Assembly (NCBI GenBank): GCA_029289265.1 | Contig: JARFTX010000010.1 | Span: 16,087 to 80,086 of the forward strand | Length of the DNA: 64,000 bases | Direction of reading: 5' to 3' | Source: Gammaproteobacteria bacterium | Lineage (GTDB): Bacteria; Pseudomonadota; Gammaproteobacteria; Burkholderiales; Rhodocyclaceae | Part shown: one piece after another, positions 48,094-58,527 of the stretch | Layout: each line of letters begins with the position of its first letter | Numbering within the stretch: position 1 is the stretch's first letter | Program-made: the position numbers and the translations under genes | Notes under the pieces: generated by a model | Seen by the model: the letters and a program-made list of their open reading frames with translations, nothing else | Database searches by the model: none | What the model was told of the DNA's origin: nothing

Positions 48094-49128
48094 ATGCAGT
48101 TCAAGATTTCCACCGATCCCGAGGGACTGAGCTTCACAGCGGACCCGGAACAGTCGATTCTCGAGGCCGGACTCGCTGCCGGCCTGCTGCTGCCGTACGG
48201 CTGCCGCGACGGCGCCTGTGGATCCTGCAAGGCTCAGGTCCTGAGCGGTGAAGTCGACCTGGGCGCGGCGCAACTCAGCGCGCTGCCCGATGCCGAGCGC
48301 GCTGCTGGATTCGCGTTGCTGTGCCAGGCTCGCGCGCGCTCAGATCTGGTCATCCGGGCACGCAGTCTCGGATCCGCGACCGACATCCCGATCAAGAAGC
48401 TGCCGTGCCGGATTCAGTCGCTCGAGCGCGTTGCGCCGGACGTCATGGTGCTGACGGTCAAGCTTCCGGCCACCGAGCCCTTCGTCTTCCGCGCCGGCCA
48501 ATACATCAATTTTCTCCTCCCGAACGGCAAGCGGCGCAGTTTCTCGATCGCCAACGCTCCGCACGAATCCAGCCATATCGAACTGCATGTGCGCCTGGTA
48601 GAGGGCGGCCAATTCACCGGCCATGTGTTCTCGACGATGAAGCCGCGCGACATCCTGCGTTTCGAGGGTCCGCTGGGCACCTTCTTTCTGCGCGACCATC
48701 CGGATCGCCCGGCGCTGCTGGTGGCGGGCGGCACCGGATTTGCCCCGATGAAGAGCATCGTCGAGAACGCGATCGCCACGGGCTCCACGCGACCGATGAC
48801 CCTATACTGGGGGGCCCGACGGCGCGATGGACTGTACATGGATGAATTGGCTCACGCCTGGGAACAGGCGCTGCCCGGCTTCCGCTACGTTCCTGTGCTG
48901 TCGGAGCCGGCAGCGGAAGATGCCTGGAGCGGGCGCCGCGGACTGGTGCATGAGGCGGTCGTGAGGGACTTTCCGGATCTATCCGGGCACGAGGTCTATG
49001 CGTGCGGCGCGCCGGCCATGATCGACGCGGCACGCACCGATTTTCACACCCGCTGCGGGCTGCCCGGCGACGCCTTCTTTGCCGACGCCTTCACCTTCGC
49101 CCCTGATTCGAGCCCCCGATCCTCATGA
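48094..49128 (+). CDS. Ferredoxin-type [2Fe-2S] flavin reductase (AscD/CDP-glucoseen-reductase-like)
   Basis: A 344-residue electron-transfer protein. The N-terminal plant-type ferredoxin domain binds [2Fe-2S] through Cys37, Cys42, Cys45 and Cys77 (YGCRDGACGSCKAQVLSG). The FAD domain has RAGQYINFLLPNGKRRSFSI, and the NAD(P) domain has LVAGGTGFAPMKSIVE and ACGAPAMID. Databases often name such proteins CDP-6-deoxy-delta-3,4-glucoseen reductase, but no deoxysugar genes are nearby and the real partner is unknown. Its stop overlaps the start of the HDOD gene by 4 bases. Confidence 0.88.
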   Translation: MQFKISTDPEGLSFTADPEQSILEAGLAAGLLLPYGCRDGACGSCKAQVLSGEVDLGAAQLSALPDAERAAGFALLCQARARSDLVIRARSLGSATDIPIKKLPCRIQSLERVAPDVMVLTVKLPATEPFVFRAGQYINFLLPNGKRRSFSIANAPHESSHIELHVRLVEGGQFTGHVFSTMKPRDILRFEGPLGTFFLRDHPDRPALLVAGGTGFAPMKSIVENAIATGSTRPMTLYWGARRRDGLYMDELAHAWEQALPGFRYVPVLSEPAAEDAWSGRRGLVHEAVVRDFPDLSGHEVYACGAPAMIDAARTDFHTRCGLPGDAFFADAFTFAPDSSPRSS

Positions 49129-50261
49129 GCCAGATCGCCCTCCTGACCCGCGAGCCCGTCGTCAACAAGAAGCGCGTCATCACAGCCAACCGGCTGATCG
49201 CGCACGGACCGAACGTGGGCACCGTGGTCGATGCGCTCAACGAACTCGTCGCCGATTGGCCGACGCAGCGCACCGTCTTCGTCTCGCTGGCGCGGCTGGT
49301 GCCCACACCAGAGCTGATGAACTGGGTCGCCCCGCCCAACGCGATGGTGGAGATTCCGGCCCAGGCACTCGCCCATCCGCAGACACTGCAATTGCTTCCG
49401 CAACTGCGCGAGGCCGGCATCAGCACCTGCCTGACCTGGTTCTCGCCCGGCGCAGCGCTTCCCCCGGACGCGGACTGGCGTTTCGTGCTGATGGATGCGC
49501 GCAAGCACGCGACGCCGGCGGGCGCGCCCGGCATCGGCCTGGCCTGGGGACTGCAGGGACTCGATGCCTTTCAGAACGCGGTACGCAGCGGTTACGACGG
49601 GGCCTCCGGCTGGTTCTTTCTCGACACCGCGCCGGCGCCGAAGGCGCTCGCGCCGGGCCATGCCCAGATCGTGCGACTGCTCAACCTCGTGCGCAAGAAC
49701 GCCGACATGCGCGAGCTCGAGGCCATCCTCAAGCAGGACGTCGCGCTCTCGTACAAGCTGCTGCGCTACATCAATTCGGCAGGCTTCGGCCTGATGTGCG
49801 AGATCCAGTCGTTTCGCCATGCAGTGAGCATTCTCGGGTACTCGAATCTCAGCAAGTGGCTGTCGCTGCTGCTCGTCACCGCCAGCCGCGACCCCGACGC
49901 GCCCGCCATGATGCAGACCTCGATCGCGCGCGGGCGCTTCATGGAGCAGATCGGCGCGAGCTTCTTCGACAAGTCCGAACTGGATAATCTCTTCATTACC
50001 GGTGCGTTCTCGTTGCTGCCGACCCTGCTCGGCACATCCATGCAAAGCGTGCTCGATGAGATGCACCTTCCCGAATCGGTCACGGACGCCCTGCTCCATG
50101 ACGAGGGCGAGTTCGCCCCCTTTCTCCGCCTCGCGAGGATGTGCGAGAGCTTCGACAGTGCAGCGCTTGCTGCACAGGCCGAGACGCTCCAGTTGAAACC
50201 CTCGCAGATCAACAAGGCCCTGGTCGGCGCGCTCGCCTTCGCCGACAGTCTCCAGGCCTGA
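49125..50261 (+). CDS. HDOD-domain signalling protein with degenerate EAL-like N-terminus
   Basis: A 378-residue protein of the YuxH-like group. Residues about 1-175 look like an EAL domain that has lost its catalytic residues. Residues about 178-375 are an HDOD domain (AILKQDVALSYKLLRYINSAG, SFRHAVSILGYSNLSKWLSLLL), a helical relative of HD phosphohydrolases without the catalytic His-Asp pair. HDOD proteins act as signalling scaffolds, some in c-di-GMP and twitching control. It is translationally coupled to the ferredoxin reductase and precedes an HDOD-like histidine kinase gene. Confidence 0.87.
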   Translation: MSQIALLTREPVVNKKRVITANRLIAHGPNVGTVVDALNELVADWPTQRTVFVSLARLVPTPELMNWVAPPNAMVEIPAQALAHPQTLQLLPQLREAGISTCLTWFSPGAALPPDADWRFVLMDARKHATPAGAPGIGLAWGLQGLDAFQNAVRSGYDGASGWFFLDTAPAPKALAPGHAQIVRLLNLVRKNADMRELEAILKQDVALSYKLLRYINSAGFGLMCEIQSFRHAVSILGYSNLSKWLSLLLVTASRDPDAPAMMQTSIARGRFMEQIGASFFDKSELDNLFITGAFSLLPTLLGTSMQSVLDEMHLPESVTDALLHDEGEFAPFLRLARMCESFDSAALAAQAETLQLKPSQINKALVGALAFADSLQA

Positions 50262-50297
50262 TCGGCCTGGAGGCAGCAGCCGCAGCGTCGCTGCGGC
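50250..50297 (+). terminator. Possible terminator: tandem GC hairpins after the HDOD gene
   Basis: First stem CTCCAGGCC/GGCCTGGAG (50250-50258 and 50264-50272) spans the stop codon. A second stem GCCGCAGC/GCTGCGGC (50279-50286 and 50290-50297) follows. There is no T-run, so factor-independent termination is doubtful. Confidence 0.35.
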
Positions 50298-50530
50298 GAG
50301 GGGCGTCCTTCGGCGCTTCCTTCCAAGCTCGAATTCCACCATTGCGCAACCACCGGGACGCGCTCGATCCGACTCGAGCCCCGACTGAGGCCGCTTTCCG
50401 CCTATCGGAGTGTGCGGAATGTCACCAAAACCCTACTGCCGTCGCATATTCGAGCATTCGGTCACAAATCGTCTCATTTCCAACACATAGAATCGACTCA
50501 AGAATCGAGTAAGTCATTGGACATACGACC

Positions 50531-52585
50531 GTGCTGCGCCGGACCCCCATCCTGTCGAGCCCTACCCGCCTCGCCGCGCTGCCCGAGCACTGCGAGACGG
50601 TGCTTCACCTGCTCGACCAGGACCCGGTGCCGCTCGACGAAGTGGTCGGGATATTTCTGCGCGACCCGGGTCTGCTCCAACCGCTGCTCGCGGCCAGTCC
50701 ACTCGAGGGCGAGCGGCTCGACAACGCGCTGCGAACACGGGTCACGGCCCGCCTGGAACGACTCGGCCCCGAACTGCTCAAGGCCTGGCTGCTGCAATGT
50801 GGACTGGACGGCGGCGTCACGCCTCCGGAAGCCGCCAAGCTCGCCCGCGAAGCCATGGCGCTCGCCGACTTCACCCTGGCACTCGCCGCCGAAAGCGGCT
50901 ATCCGTACCCCGACGAAGCCTATCTGGCCGGACTCCTGTGCAACCTCGGCGCACTTTTGAGCGCAACACACCCCTCGGCTTTGGAACGCGGCGCGCCCTC
51001 GCCGGGCGAGCCGCACGTATTCGCGGGCACCGAGGCGGCGGCTGCCCGGTTGGTCGCAGCCTGCGGCTTCCCGCCCCCGCTCGAAGATGCACTGGTGCTC
51101 CAACACGCGCTCGATGAACAGTTTGCCGTCGCACATCCATTGATTCGGCTGCTATGGTCGGCCCGCACGCTCGTGCATCAGGATGCCGGCGGCGCGGTCG
51201 AAGCGGTCGCGCGCATCCTTGCCCTGCCTGCCCGCACGCTTGCCGCCCTCCGTCCAGCCAGTGCGCACATCGAGTTCCCGTGCACCATCGACCCCGCCTC
51301 GACAGCGGGCAACGAGCCCGTCGCGCCGCCATTCGTTGCCCCGTTCGCAAGCCCTGGCCCCACGGCTTATGCCCAGGCCTTGCGCGACGCGGCCCTGGCG
51401 GGACTGATTCGCTCCGGGCTTTCCGGACTGGCGCAGCAGGCGCTCGCCTCCCGCCTTGCGCTGGCTTCGCGGCTGCTCTGCCAAGACCTTCCGCAACTCA
51501 TCATCGTCGCGTCGGAAGACGACACCCTACGCCCTTTGGAGCTGGCCGGAGACGACGCGCTGCGGCGCGCCTATGCCGAGCTCGGACAACGCCTCGACGA
51601 TGAGACCAGCGCACTCGCTCTGGCCGCGCGCAGCGGCGAAGTCACCTCGCACGTGCCCGAGAACGCGGCACCAGGCCGCAGCATGCACGACTGGCATCTC
51701 GCTCGCTGGCTTGGCCGGGACGGGCTGATATGCATCCCGTTGCCCATTTCGGGTACTCGGGGCGTAGCCGTAATGGGTGTCGATGCCGACGCACTGCCGC
51801 CCCCTTCGAGGCGTCGGCTGATGGCCCAGCTTTCGGGCGCCGCCGCGCAAGCCGCGCTCGATCAGGAACGGGTGGCCGAGGCCCGCGCACGACTCGATGC
51901 CGACGTCCAGGCGCGCTATCGCGACCATGCCCGCAAGATCGTGCACGAGGCCAGCAACCCGCTCACCATCATCAAGAGCTATCTGGAAATGATGCCCAAG
52001 CGCCATCCCGATGCGGATGGGTTGAGTCACGAACTGGCGATCGTCAATACCGAGATCGACCGGCTGGCGCGCCTGATCGATGCCGCCGCGGCACCGCCTC
52101 AAGAGGCCCCGGAGCCACCACAGTGCGGCGTTGGCGAGCTGCTGCACGACTTGCGCGGACTCTATGGCGACTCGCTGTTCGCGAATCGGGGGATTCATTT
52201 CGAGTTGCGCATCGCATCCGGCCTGCCCCCCGTGGCGATGCCGTGCTCACAGCTCAAGCAGGTCCTCTTGAATCTGTTCCGCAACGCCTCGGAGGCCCTT
52301 CAGCCGGGCGGACGCTTCTCGGTCGTGGTTCCCGGACAACTGCTCAGCAACGGCACGCCCTGCCTGGAGATCCGAGTCATCGACAATGGCCCCGGCTTGC
52401 CTGCGGATCGGCTCGGCAACCTGTTCGCCCCGCGTGCGAGCCACAAAGGAGCGGGCCATCAAGGCATCGGCCTGTCGATCGTCGCCGAGATCCTGAACAG
52501 CTGGAATGCATCTGTTCTATGCCGTAGTCAACCCGGCACCGGAACGAGCTTTCAGCTCCTTGTACCGTTGGCAGATTCAAAGTAG
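50531..52585 (+). CDS. Histidine kinase with N-terminal HDOD-like domain
   Basis: A 684-residue soluble sensor kinase. Residues about 10-245 resemble a divergent HDOD domain (DEVVGIFLRDPGLLQPLL, YLAGLLCNLGALL). Residues about 285-445 may form a GAF-like sensor. The dimerisation helix has RKIVHEASNPLTIIKSYLEM with His472, and the ATPase domain has NLFRNASEAL, RVIDNGPGLP and GHQGIGLSIV. No membrane segment or receiver is present. GTG start at 50531, weak ribosome site. The next gene encodes a receiver-PAS-GGDEF-EAL protein, the natural phosphotransfer partner. About 270 bases upstream contain no other gene. Confidence 0.87.
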   Translation: MLRRTPILSSPTRLAALPEHCETVLHLLDQDPVPLDEVVGIFLRDPGLLQPLLAASPLEGERLDNALRTRVTARLERLGPELLKAWLLQCGLDGGVTPPEAAKLAREAMALADFTLALAAESGYPYPDEAYLAGLLCNLGALLSATHPSALERGAPSPGEPHVFAGTEAAAARLVAACGFPPPLEDALVLQHALDEQFAVAHPLIRLLWSARTLVHQDAGGAVEAVARILALPARTLAALRPASAHIEFPCTIDPASTAGNEPVAPPFVAPFASPGPTAYAQALRDAALAGLIRSGLSGLAQQALASRLALASRLLCQDLPQLIIVASEDDTLRPLELAGDDALRRAYAELGQRLDDETSALALAARSGEVTSHVPENAAPGRSMHDWHLARWLGRDGLICIPLPISGTRGVAVMGVDADALPPPSRRRLMAQLSGAAAQAALDQERVAEARARLDADVQARYRDHARKIVHEASNPLTIIKSYLEMMPKRHPDADGLSHELAIVNTEIDRLARLIDAAAAPPQEAPEPPQCGVGELLHDLRGLYGDSLFANRGIHFELRIASGLPPVAMPCSQLKQVLLNLFRNASEALQPGGRFSVVVPGQLLSNGTPCLEIRVIDNGPGLPADRLGNLFAPRASHKGAGHQGIGLSIVAEILNSWNASVLCRSQPGTGTSFQLLVPLADSK

Positions 52586-52727
52586 ATTAGCCGTGAGTTC
52601 GTCGATCTGGCCACCCATGCCCCACGAATTCCGAACCATGAAAGCGGTACGGGATCCTGGCCACTTCGACAACGCAGCCTCGAATTACCTGCAAACGCTT
52701 TGTGATGGACAGAATGTTCGGGAGACG

Positions 52728-54899
52728 ATGCTGAGTACCGGAGAGGCGCAAGCGAGCGCCCAGAGTGCCGAAGCACAGCCGGATTCCCCCGTGGCATCCC
52801 GGATACTCATCGTCGATGACGATGCGGCCCTGCGAGCGAGCTTTCCGCACATACTCGCGCAAGCGGGGCGTGAGTTCTCCCAGTGCGCGACGGTCGGCGA
52901 AGCGATTTCCCTCCTGGCCGAAAACGCCTTCGACCTGATCCTGCTCGACTACCGACTGCCCGATGCAACCGGCCTCGCCGTGCTCGACTGGCTGGTCACT
53001 CACGAACGCGAAGAGGCGGTGATCGTCATCAGCGGCGAGGATGTGATCGACGCTGCGATCGGCGCGTTGCGGCGCGGCGCCGACGACTTCCTGCGCAAGC
53101 CCTATCATGTCGCGCAACTTCAGCGCGCAGTCGAGAGCGCGCTCCACAAGACTGCGCTCGAGCGTAACAACCGGGCAATGGCCGAACGCCTGCAGGCATC
53201 GGAACGGCTGCACCGTTATCTCGTCGAAAGCTCGCCGGACCTCATCTTCACGCTCGATGCCGAAGGCCGGTTCAGTTACCTCAACCCGCGCATTGAAGAT
53301 CTGCTCGGCTTCGCCCGCCGCCAGTTGCTGCATCGCCCCTTCCTGTCGCTGGTGCTGCCGAACGACGTCAATCGCGTTGCACAGTTGCTCAGCCATCATC
53401 CCGGCCGTTCAGCCGCGCAGTTCAGCATCGAGTTGCGTCTGCGACGCAGCGCCGGCAAGAGCAACGGCGGTGGTGACAGTTTCGTCACGGTGGCCCTGCA
53501 AGGTATCCCGATGCTGGGCCAGGGCGAACGCCACATCGGCCTGTACGGCGTCGCCCGCGACATCTCGGAGCGCAAGCGCGCCGAGGAGATGATCACCTTC
53601 CAGGCCTACCACGATCAGCTCACGCACCTGCCCAACCGCGTCCTGTTCAAGGACAGGCTCGACCTGGCCACGGCCCAGGCCGCCCGCCGGGGGGGGATGC
53701 TGGCGGTGATGTTCGTCGACATCGACCGTTTCAAGCTGGTGAACGACAGCTACGGCCACGCCGAGGGCGACACGCTGCTGCGGGGCATCGCCAGCCGCCT
53801 GTCGGCGACGCTGCGCCGCGGCGACACGCTCGCTCGGTTGGGCGGCGACGAGTTCACCATCCTGTTGCCCGACATCGACCAGCCCGAGGACGCCGAGGTG
53901 ATCGCGCGCAAGGTCATCGCTGCCCTCGAAAAGCCCTTCCAGTTGAGCCACGGCGAGTTTCGCGCCACCGTAAGCATGGGCATCTCGGTATTCCCACGCG
54001 ACGGCACGACGGCCGACCTGCTTATCCAGCACGCAGACATCGCGATGTATCAGGTCAAGCGTTCAGGCAAGAATGCCTACCGCTTCTTCGCGCCTGAACT
54101 CAACACCCTGCACCAGGGCCGCATCGCGATCGAAAACGACCTCAAGGGCGCGATCGACGGCAACGAACTGGAGCTTTATTACCAGCCCCAGATCAGTCTT
54201 TCCGAGCACCGCATCGTCGGCGTCGAGGCGCTGTTGCGCTGGAATCATCCACAGAACGGACTGATCGCACCCGATCTGTTCATTCCAATCGCGGAGGAAA
54301 TCGGCCTGATTGGCGACATCAGCTCATGGGCGCTCGAGCGGGCCTGTGCGCAGCTCGCCGAGTGGCGCCAGGCAGGCTTCGCGGATCTCAAGATGTCGGT
54401 CAACCTGGCCCCGCACGATTTCGAGCGCGCCGACATCCTCGACCTTGTCACCGACTGCCTGGACCGCCACCGACTGCCGGCATCCCGCCTCGAGCTCGAG
54501 ATCACCGAAAGCATGATGATGCGGGACAACTCGGGGGTGACGGCCAAGATCAAGGCACTGCGCGATACGGGCGTAGGCATCGCGATCGACGACTTCGGCA
54601 CCGGCTATTCGGCGCTCGCCTATCTGCAGAAGCTGCCTGTGAGCGTACTGAAGATCGACCGCAGCTTCGTCCGTGATCTCGACGGCCTGTCGATCAATCC
54701 GATCGTGTCCGCGATAACGGGCATCGCCAAGGGGTTCGGTCTCAAGCTCATCGCCGAGGGGGTCGAGCACGCGCAGCAAGCGACCACCCTGAGCAAACTC
54801 GGCTGCGACTTGATGCAGGGCTTCTATTTTGCGCGTCCCGTGCGTGCCGACGAAGCAAGAACCCTGCTGCAGTCACCGGTACGAAGCATCGTCCAATGA
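52728..54899 (+). CDS. Response regulator with PAS, GGDEF and EAL domains
   Basis: Predicted phosphorylation-controlled c-di-GMP enzyme. With the ATG at 52728 it has 723 residues: receiver (24-140, phosphoacceptor Asp74 in LILLDYRLP), PAS (about 160-282), GGDEF (about 285-455, ARLGGDEFTIL at 369-379) and EAL (about 465-715, GVEALLRW at 498-505, DDFGTGYSALAYL later). Both catalytic signatures are intact, so it may be bifunctional or dominated by one activity. The exact start is uncertain; upstream in-frame ATGs at 52638 and 52506 exist, and the latter lies within the kinase gene. It is paired with the kinase ending at 52585. Confidence 0.9.
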   Translation: MLSTGEAQASAQSAEAQPDSPVASRILIVDDDAALRASFPHILAQAGREFSQCATVGEAISLLAENAFDLILLDYRLPDATGLAVLDWLVTHEREEAVIVISGEDVIDAAIGALRRGADDFLRKPYHVAQLQRAVESALHKTALERNNRAMAERLQASERLHRYLVESSPDLIFTLDAEGRFSYLNPRIEDLLGFARRQLLHRPFLSLVLPNDVNRVAQLLSHHPGRSAAQFSIELRLRRSAGKSNGGGDSFVTVALQGIPMLGQGERHIGLYGVARDISERKRAEEMITFQAYHDQLTHLPNRVLFKDRLDLATAQAARRGGMLAVMFVDIDRFKLVNDSYGHAEGDTLLRGIASRLSATLRRGDTLARLGGDEFTILLPDIDQPEDAEVIARKVIAALEKPFQLSHGEFRATVSMGISVFPRDGTTADLLIQHADIAMYQVKRSGKNAYRFFAPELNTLHQGRIAIENDLKGAIDGNELELYYQPQISLSEHRIVGVEALLRWNHPQNGLIAPDLFIPIAEEIGLIGDISSWALERACAQLAEWRQAGFADLKMSVNLAPHDFERADILDLVTDCLDRHRLPASRLELEITESMMMRDNSGVTAKIKALRDTGVGIAIDDFGTGYSALAYLQKLPVSVLKIDRSFVRDLDGLSINPIVSAITGIAKGFGLKLIAEGVEHAQQATTLSKLGCDLMQGFYFARPVRADEARTLLQSPVRSIVQ

Positions 54900-54957
54900 G
54901 TCCGGCAGATCGCGGCGAAAGCGCAAGCCCGCGACTTCCCCGGGCGCGCAAATGAAT

Positions 54958-54980
54958 AAGCCGGCTTGCGCCGGCTTTTT
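54958..54980 (+). terminator. Intrinsic terminator after the receiver-GGDEF-EAL gene
   Basis: Perfect 8-base stem AAGCCGGC (54958-54965) and GCCGGCTT (54970-54977), loop TTGC, running into TTTTT. It lies 58 bases after the stop codon and 20 bases before the stop of the convergent cytochrome gene, so it may also help the minus strand. Confidence 0.85.
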
Positions 54981-55000
54981 CATGCAACCACTTTTTCAGA

Positions 55001-55309
55001 TCACTTCAGGCTGAGGACCCACTCGGCGAGCTTCTTCGCCTCGTCGTCGCTGACCTGGGGGTTGGGGGGCATCGGGATCTGGCCCCAGACGCCGGTGCTG
55101 CCCTTCTGGATGTGCTCGGCGAGCAGCGCCACGGCGCCGTCCTGGCCGGCGTACTTGGCCGCGATATCCTTGTAGGCGGGGCCGACCAGCTTCTGGTCGA
55201 CGCCGTGACAGGCCATGCAGTTCTTCGCCTTGGCGAGGTCGGCATCGGCGAAGGCAGGGGCGGCGGCCAGCAGGCCGATTACGGCAGCAGCAGAAACGAA
55301 CAATTTCAT
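55001..55309 (-). CDS. Small periplasmic class I cytochrome c
   Basis: A 102-residue monoheme cytochrome of the c8/c551 type, a periplasmic electron carrier. The ATG ending at 55309 has GAGGAAC upstream. Signal peptide is about residues 1-22 (ending AFADA). The heme motif is CMACH (31-35), and Met80 in IPMPPNPQV is the likely sixth ligand. Cytochromes of this type donate electrons to terminal oxidases or nitrite reductase; the partner is not in the window. It lies 65 bases downstream of the DUF255 gene on the same strand. Confidence 0.93.
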   Translation of the reverse strand: MKLFVSAAAVIGLLAAAPAFADADLAKAKNCMACHGVDQKLVGPAYKDIAAKYAGQDGAVALLAEHIQKGSTGVWGQIPMPPNPQVSDDEAKKLAEWVLSLK

Positions 55310-55374
55310 GTGATGTTCCTCGTTATGTGGTGTTGAAACCGGGTGCGATACTAAACCAATCGGAGCGTCCATGC

Positions 55375-57423
55375 CTATCCGTACAACAACTGGTGACAAA
55401 ACGCCCGTTCGAGTTCCGCAATGTCACTGATCGGACTCAGGCATCTAACGCCCTGGCACACCCACGCGTTGACACGATCTTCGAGTGGCTTGTCCAGGGG
55501 CCGGGGCAAGGGTTTGGCGTCGGCGGACACCGCCACGATCAGTGCGTCGGGGCGGTGGTATTTCGCCAGCGTGCGCTGCCAGTGCGCGAGCTCTTCCGCC
55601 GGTCCGCGCAACACGACGACCGCCGGGGGCGAGATCTGCTCGGCCAGCGCCAGCGCCGCCGCGGCGCAACCGGCGGGGCTCTGCTGCATGGCCCCGTAAC
55701 AGGCCTGAATGGCACGCTCGGCCGCTTCGAGATAGCGGTGCTCGCCGGTGAGATGGGCGAGCCTCGCAAGCATCCGCACGGCCACGCCGTTTCCCGATGC
55801 CGTCGCGCCGTCGTGGATCGGCTTGGGGCGCTGGATGAGCGCCTCATGATCGTGTCGGGTGAAGAAAAACCCGCCCCCGGCCGAGTCCTCGAAATCGTCG
55901 AGCAAGGCGTCGGCGAGGTCCTCGGCGAAGGCCAGCCAGCGCACGTCGAAGCGGGCCTGCAGCAGTTCGAGCAGCGCATGGATCAGGAATGCGTGATCGT
56001 CGAGGTAGGCATTGAGCCGCCCAGGCCCGCCTGCGCTGGTCGCAAACAGGCGTCCGTCTCGCCAGAGTTGCTGCTGGATGAACGTGAGCGCGCTGGCCGC
56101 CGCGTCGAGCCAGTCCTCGCGTCCGAACACTCGTCCGGCACACGCCAGGCCGGAAATCATCAGCCCATTCCAGCTCGTGAGGAGCTTCTCGTCGCGCCCG
56201 GGGCGCACGCGCCGCTCACGCACGGCGCACAGCAGCGCGCGCGCGTCGGCAAGGCGCCGCTGCGCCTGTTCGAGTTCGACACCCAGCCCTTCGGCCACTT
56301 CGTCGAGCGGGCGGGCAACCGCCAGATGCCAGTGCCGTCCCTCGAAGTTGGGCGGGCCCTCGAGACCGTAGTGGCTCGAGAACAACGCGAAGGTAACGGG
56401 GTCGAGCAGGTGCTCGACATCCTTGCGATCCCAGACGTAGAAACGCCCCTCCTCGCCCTCGGAGTCGGCGTCGAGCGCCGAATAAAAGGCGCCGCCCGGG
56501 GCTTGCATCTCGCGGACCGCCCAGGCTGCGGTTTCTTCGACGACACGCCGGAACAGCGGCGATCCGCTGATTTGCCAGCCCTGCGCGTAGAGCCCGAGCA
56601 GCGCCCCGTTGTCGTAGAGCATCTTCTCGAAGTGCGGGATTTGCCAGCGGGCATCGGTGCTGTAGCGGCAGAATCCGCCGCCGAGATGATCGTAGAGTCC
56701 GCCCTCGGCCATGTGCGTGAGGGTTGCGAGCACGATGTCGCGGGCGCGCTCGTCGCCGGCGATGCGGTAGCGATGCAGCAGGAACTCCAGATCGGTCGGA
56801 TGGGGAAACTTCGGTGCGTCACCGAAGCCGCCATGGCGTTCGTCGAAGGTCGCGGAGAGCAGGTCGCGCAGCGCAACCAGCGGCCCCGGCCCGAATTCAG
56901 AATGATGAACCGGCGCCGCCCCCGCTTGGTCGAGCGCACCGCGCAAGGCCGTGTTCTGCTCGTCGATCGCGGCACGCTGGGTCAGATACGCGGCCGCGAT
57001 CCGCTCGAGCAGCTCGGGAAAGCCCGGCAACCCATAGCGGGCCTGCTTGGGAAAATAGGTGCCGCCGAAGAAAGGCATGCCGTCGGGGGTCAGCATCATC
57101 GTCAGGGGCCAGCCGCCGCTACGCCGGGTGAGCATCTGGTGCGCGGTCTGGTAGATCTGATCCAGATCGGGCCGCTCCTCGCGGTCCACCTTGATGTTGA
57201 CGAAGAGCCGGTTCATGACCTCCGCGACCTCCGGATCCTCGAACGACTCGTGGGCCATCACGTGGCACCAATGGCAGGCCGAATAGCCGATCGACAGCAG
57301 GATCGGCTTGTCGGCGCTGCGCGCGAGGGCGAGCGCCTCCTCGCACCACGGCCACCAGTCGACCGGGTTCTCGGCGTGCTGAAGCAGATAGGGCGAACTC
57401 TCCGCGGCAAGGCGATTGGCCAT
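55375..57423 (-). CDS. DUF255 thioredoxin-fold protein (YyaL/SPATA20-like)
   Basis: A 682-residue cytosolic protein. The N-terminal thioredoxin-like DUF255 domain (about 1-165) has [16 protein letters not shown] with a CxxC pair Cys50-Cys53 and conserved [20 protein letters not shown] at the start. The rest is an alpha/alpha toroid like N-acylglucosamine 2-epimerase (for example [36 protein letters not shown]). Function is unknown; no signal peptide. Start is the ATG ending at 57423 with GGAG upstream, since the longer frame has no family match. Confidence 0.92.
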   Translation of the reverse strand: MANRLAAESSPYLLQHAENPVDWWPWCEEALALARSADKPILLSIGYSACHWCHVMAHESFEDPEVAEVMNRLFVNIKVDREERPDLDQIYQTAHQMLTRRSGGWPLTMMLTPDGMPFFGGTYFPKQARYGLPGFPELLERIAAAYLTQRAAIDEQNTALRGALDQAGAAPVHHSEFGPGPLVALRDLLSATFDERHGGFGDAPKFPHPTDLEFLLHRYRIAGDERARDIVLATLTHMAEGGLYDHLGGGFCRYSTDARWQIPHFEKMLYDNGALLGLYAQGWQISGSPLFRRVVEETAAWAVREMQAPGGAFYSALDADSEGEEGRFYVWDRKDVEHLLDPVTFALFSSHYGLEGPPNFEGRHWHLAVARPLDEVAEGLGVELEQAQRRLADARALLCAVRERRVRPGRDEKLLTSWNGLMISGLACAGRVFGREDWLDAAASALTFIQQQLWRDGRLFATSAGGPGRLNAYLDDHAFLIHALLELLQARFDVRWLAFAEDLADALLDDFEDSAGGGFFFTRHDHEALIQRPKPIHDGATASGNGVAVRMLARLAHLTGEHRYLEAAERAIQACYGAMQQSPAGCAAAALALAEQISPPAVVVLRGPAEELAHWQRTLAKYHRPDALIVAVSADAKPLPRPLDKPLEDRVNAWVCQGVRCLSPISDIAELERAFCHQLLYG

Positions 57424-57636
57424 GAGCGACTCCAGTGCAAGGGGGGTCTCGGACCCATTGCTGAGTCTAGCCAAGCGCCCTGCCATAGTCGACCAAATCA
57501 ATCGGGTTTTTACCGGCGAAGCCTTCGTCAGTCCAGCCCGCAACGCCCTTGAACTCCATGGGGCGGGAGGCTCGATGCGATTTCGCCAGTCAGCCGGCGG
57601 GCCGCGGCGCGAGCGCTGACAGCGTCGCCCGTCGCC

Positions 57637-58485
57637 TCATTGCCGGATGTCCCAGGCCTCCTCGGGCGCAGGAAAGTGACCGCTCGATCGAAACGGATTG
57701 ATGTCGAGCCCGCCACGCCGCGTATAGCGCGCCCATACCGCGAGATGGCGCGGTGTGCAGCGTCGCTGGATGTCGCAGAACATGCGCTCGACGCACTGCT
57801 CGTGAAATTCGTTGTGCTGCCGAAACGAGACGATGTAGCGCAGCAGGCCCTCGCGCGAGATGCGCGCGCCCGTGTAGCGGACGTATACCGAACCCCAGTC
57901 GGGCTGGCCGGTCACGAGGCAGTTCGACTTCAGCAGGTGCGAGCACAGCGTCTCGGTCACCTCGTCGCCCGCCGGCCCCGCCTCGAGAAAGCGCGGCTCG
58001 GGCAGATAGGTGTCGATGTCCAACTCGAGCTCGTCGAGCAGCAGCGCGTCGCCGCAAGCCGCCATACGACGCTGTGGCCACTGCGCGAGCGACTGCAAGG
58101 CCACGCCCACCGGTGCGCCGGCCGCCGACCCGAGATCGCGCGCGAGGGTCTCGTGCACCGCATCGAGCTCGCCGAAGCGCTGCTGGTTGAAGCTGTTGAG
58201 ATAGAGCTTGAGCGATTTCGACTCGATCAGGCGCGGCGAGTCCGCCGGAACCCTGAAGCGGCCTAGCGCGACCACGGGCTTGCCGCGCGAGTCGAGCCAC
58301 GACAGCTCGTAGGCATTCCACAGGTCCTCGCCGACGAAGGGCAGGCGGCCGGGCTCAATCCCGATCTCGGCGCGCTTGCCCTGGCGGTCGATCGGGAACA
58401 GCAGTTCGGGACTATAGATATCGCGGTACGCAACCGGCTTGCCCAGCGGCGATGCTGCGGCGCCTTGATCGTGGTCGATGCTCAT
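57637..58485 (-). CDS. queF: NADPH-dependent 7-cyano-7-deazaguanine reductase QueF
   Basis: Reduces the nitrile preQ0 to preQ1 in queuosine synthesis for tRNA. This is the long bimodular form, 282 residues, as in E. coli. Motifs are LIESKSLKLYLNSFNQQRF (87-105), catalytic KSNCLVTGQPDWGS with Cys189 (186-199) and EFHEQCVERMF, then YTRRGGLDINPFRSS near the end. Another in-frame ATG ends at 58494, and neither has a clear ribosome site. It is downstream of the TolC-type gene on the same strand with a 42-base gap. Confidence 0.95.
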   Translation of the reverse strand: MSIDHDQGAAASPLGKPVAYRDIYSPELLFPIDRQGKRAEIGIEPGRLPFVGEDLWNAYELSWLDSRGKPVVALGRFRVPADSPRLIESKSLKLYLNSFNQQRFGELDAVHETLARDLGSAAGAPVGVALQSLAQWPQRRMAACGDALLLDELELDIDTYLPEPRFLEAGPAGDEVTETLCSHLLKSNCLVTGQPDWGSVYVRYTGARISREGLLRYIVSFRQHNEFHEQCVERMFCDIQRRCTPRHLAVWARYTRRGGLDINPFRSSGHFPAPEEAWDIRQ

Positions 58486-58527
58486 GGCGCGCATTGTAAG
58501 GCAGGTGCCGTCCGGCGTGAGCGCGGC

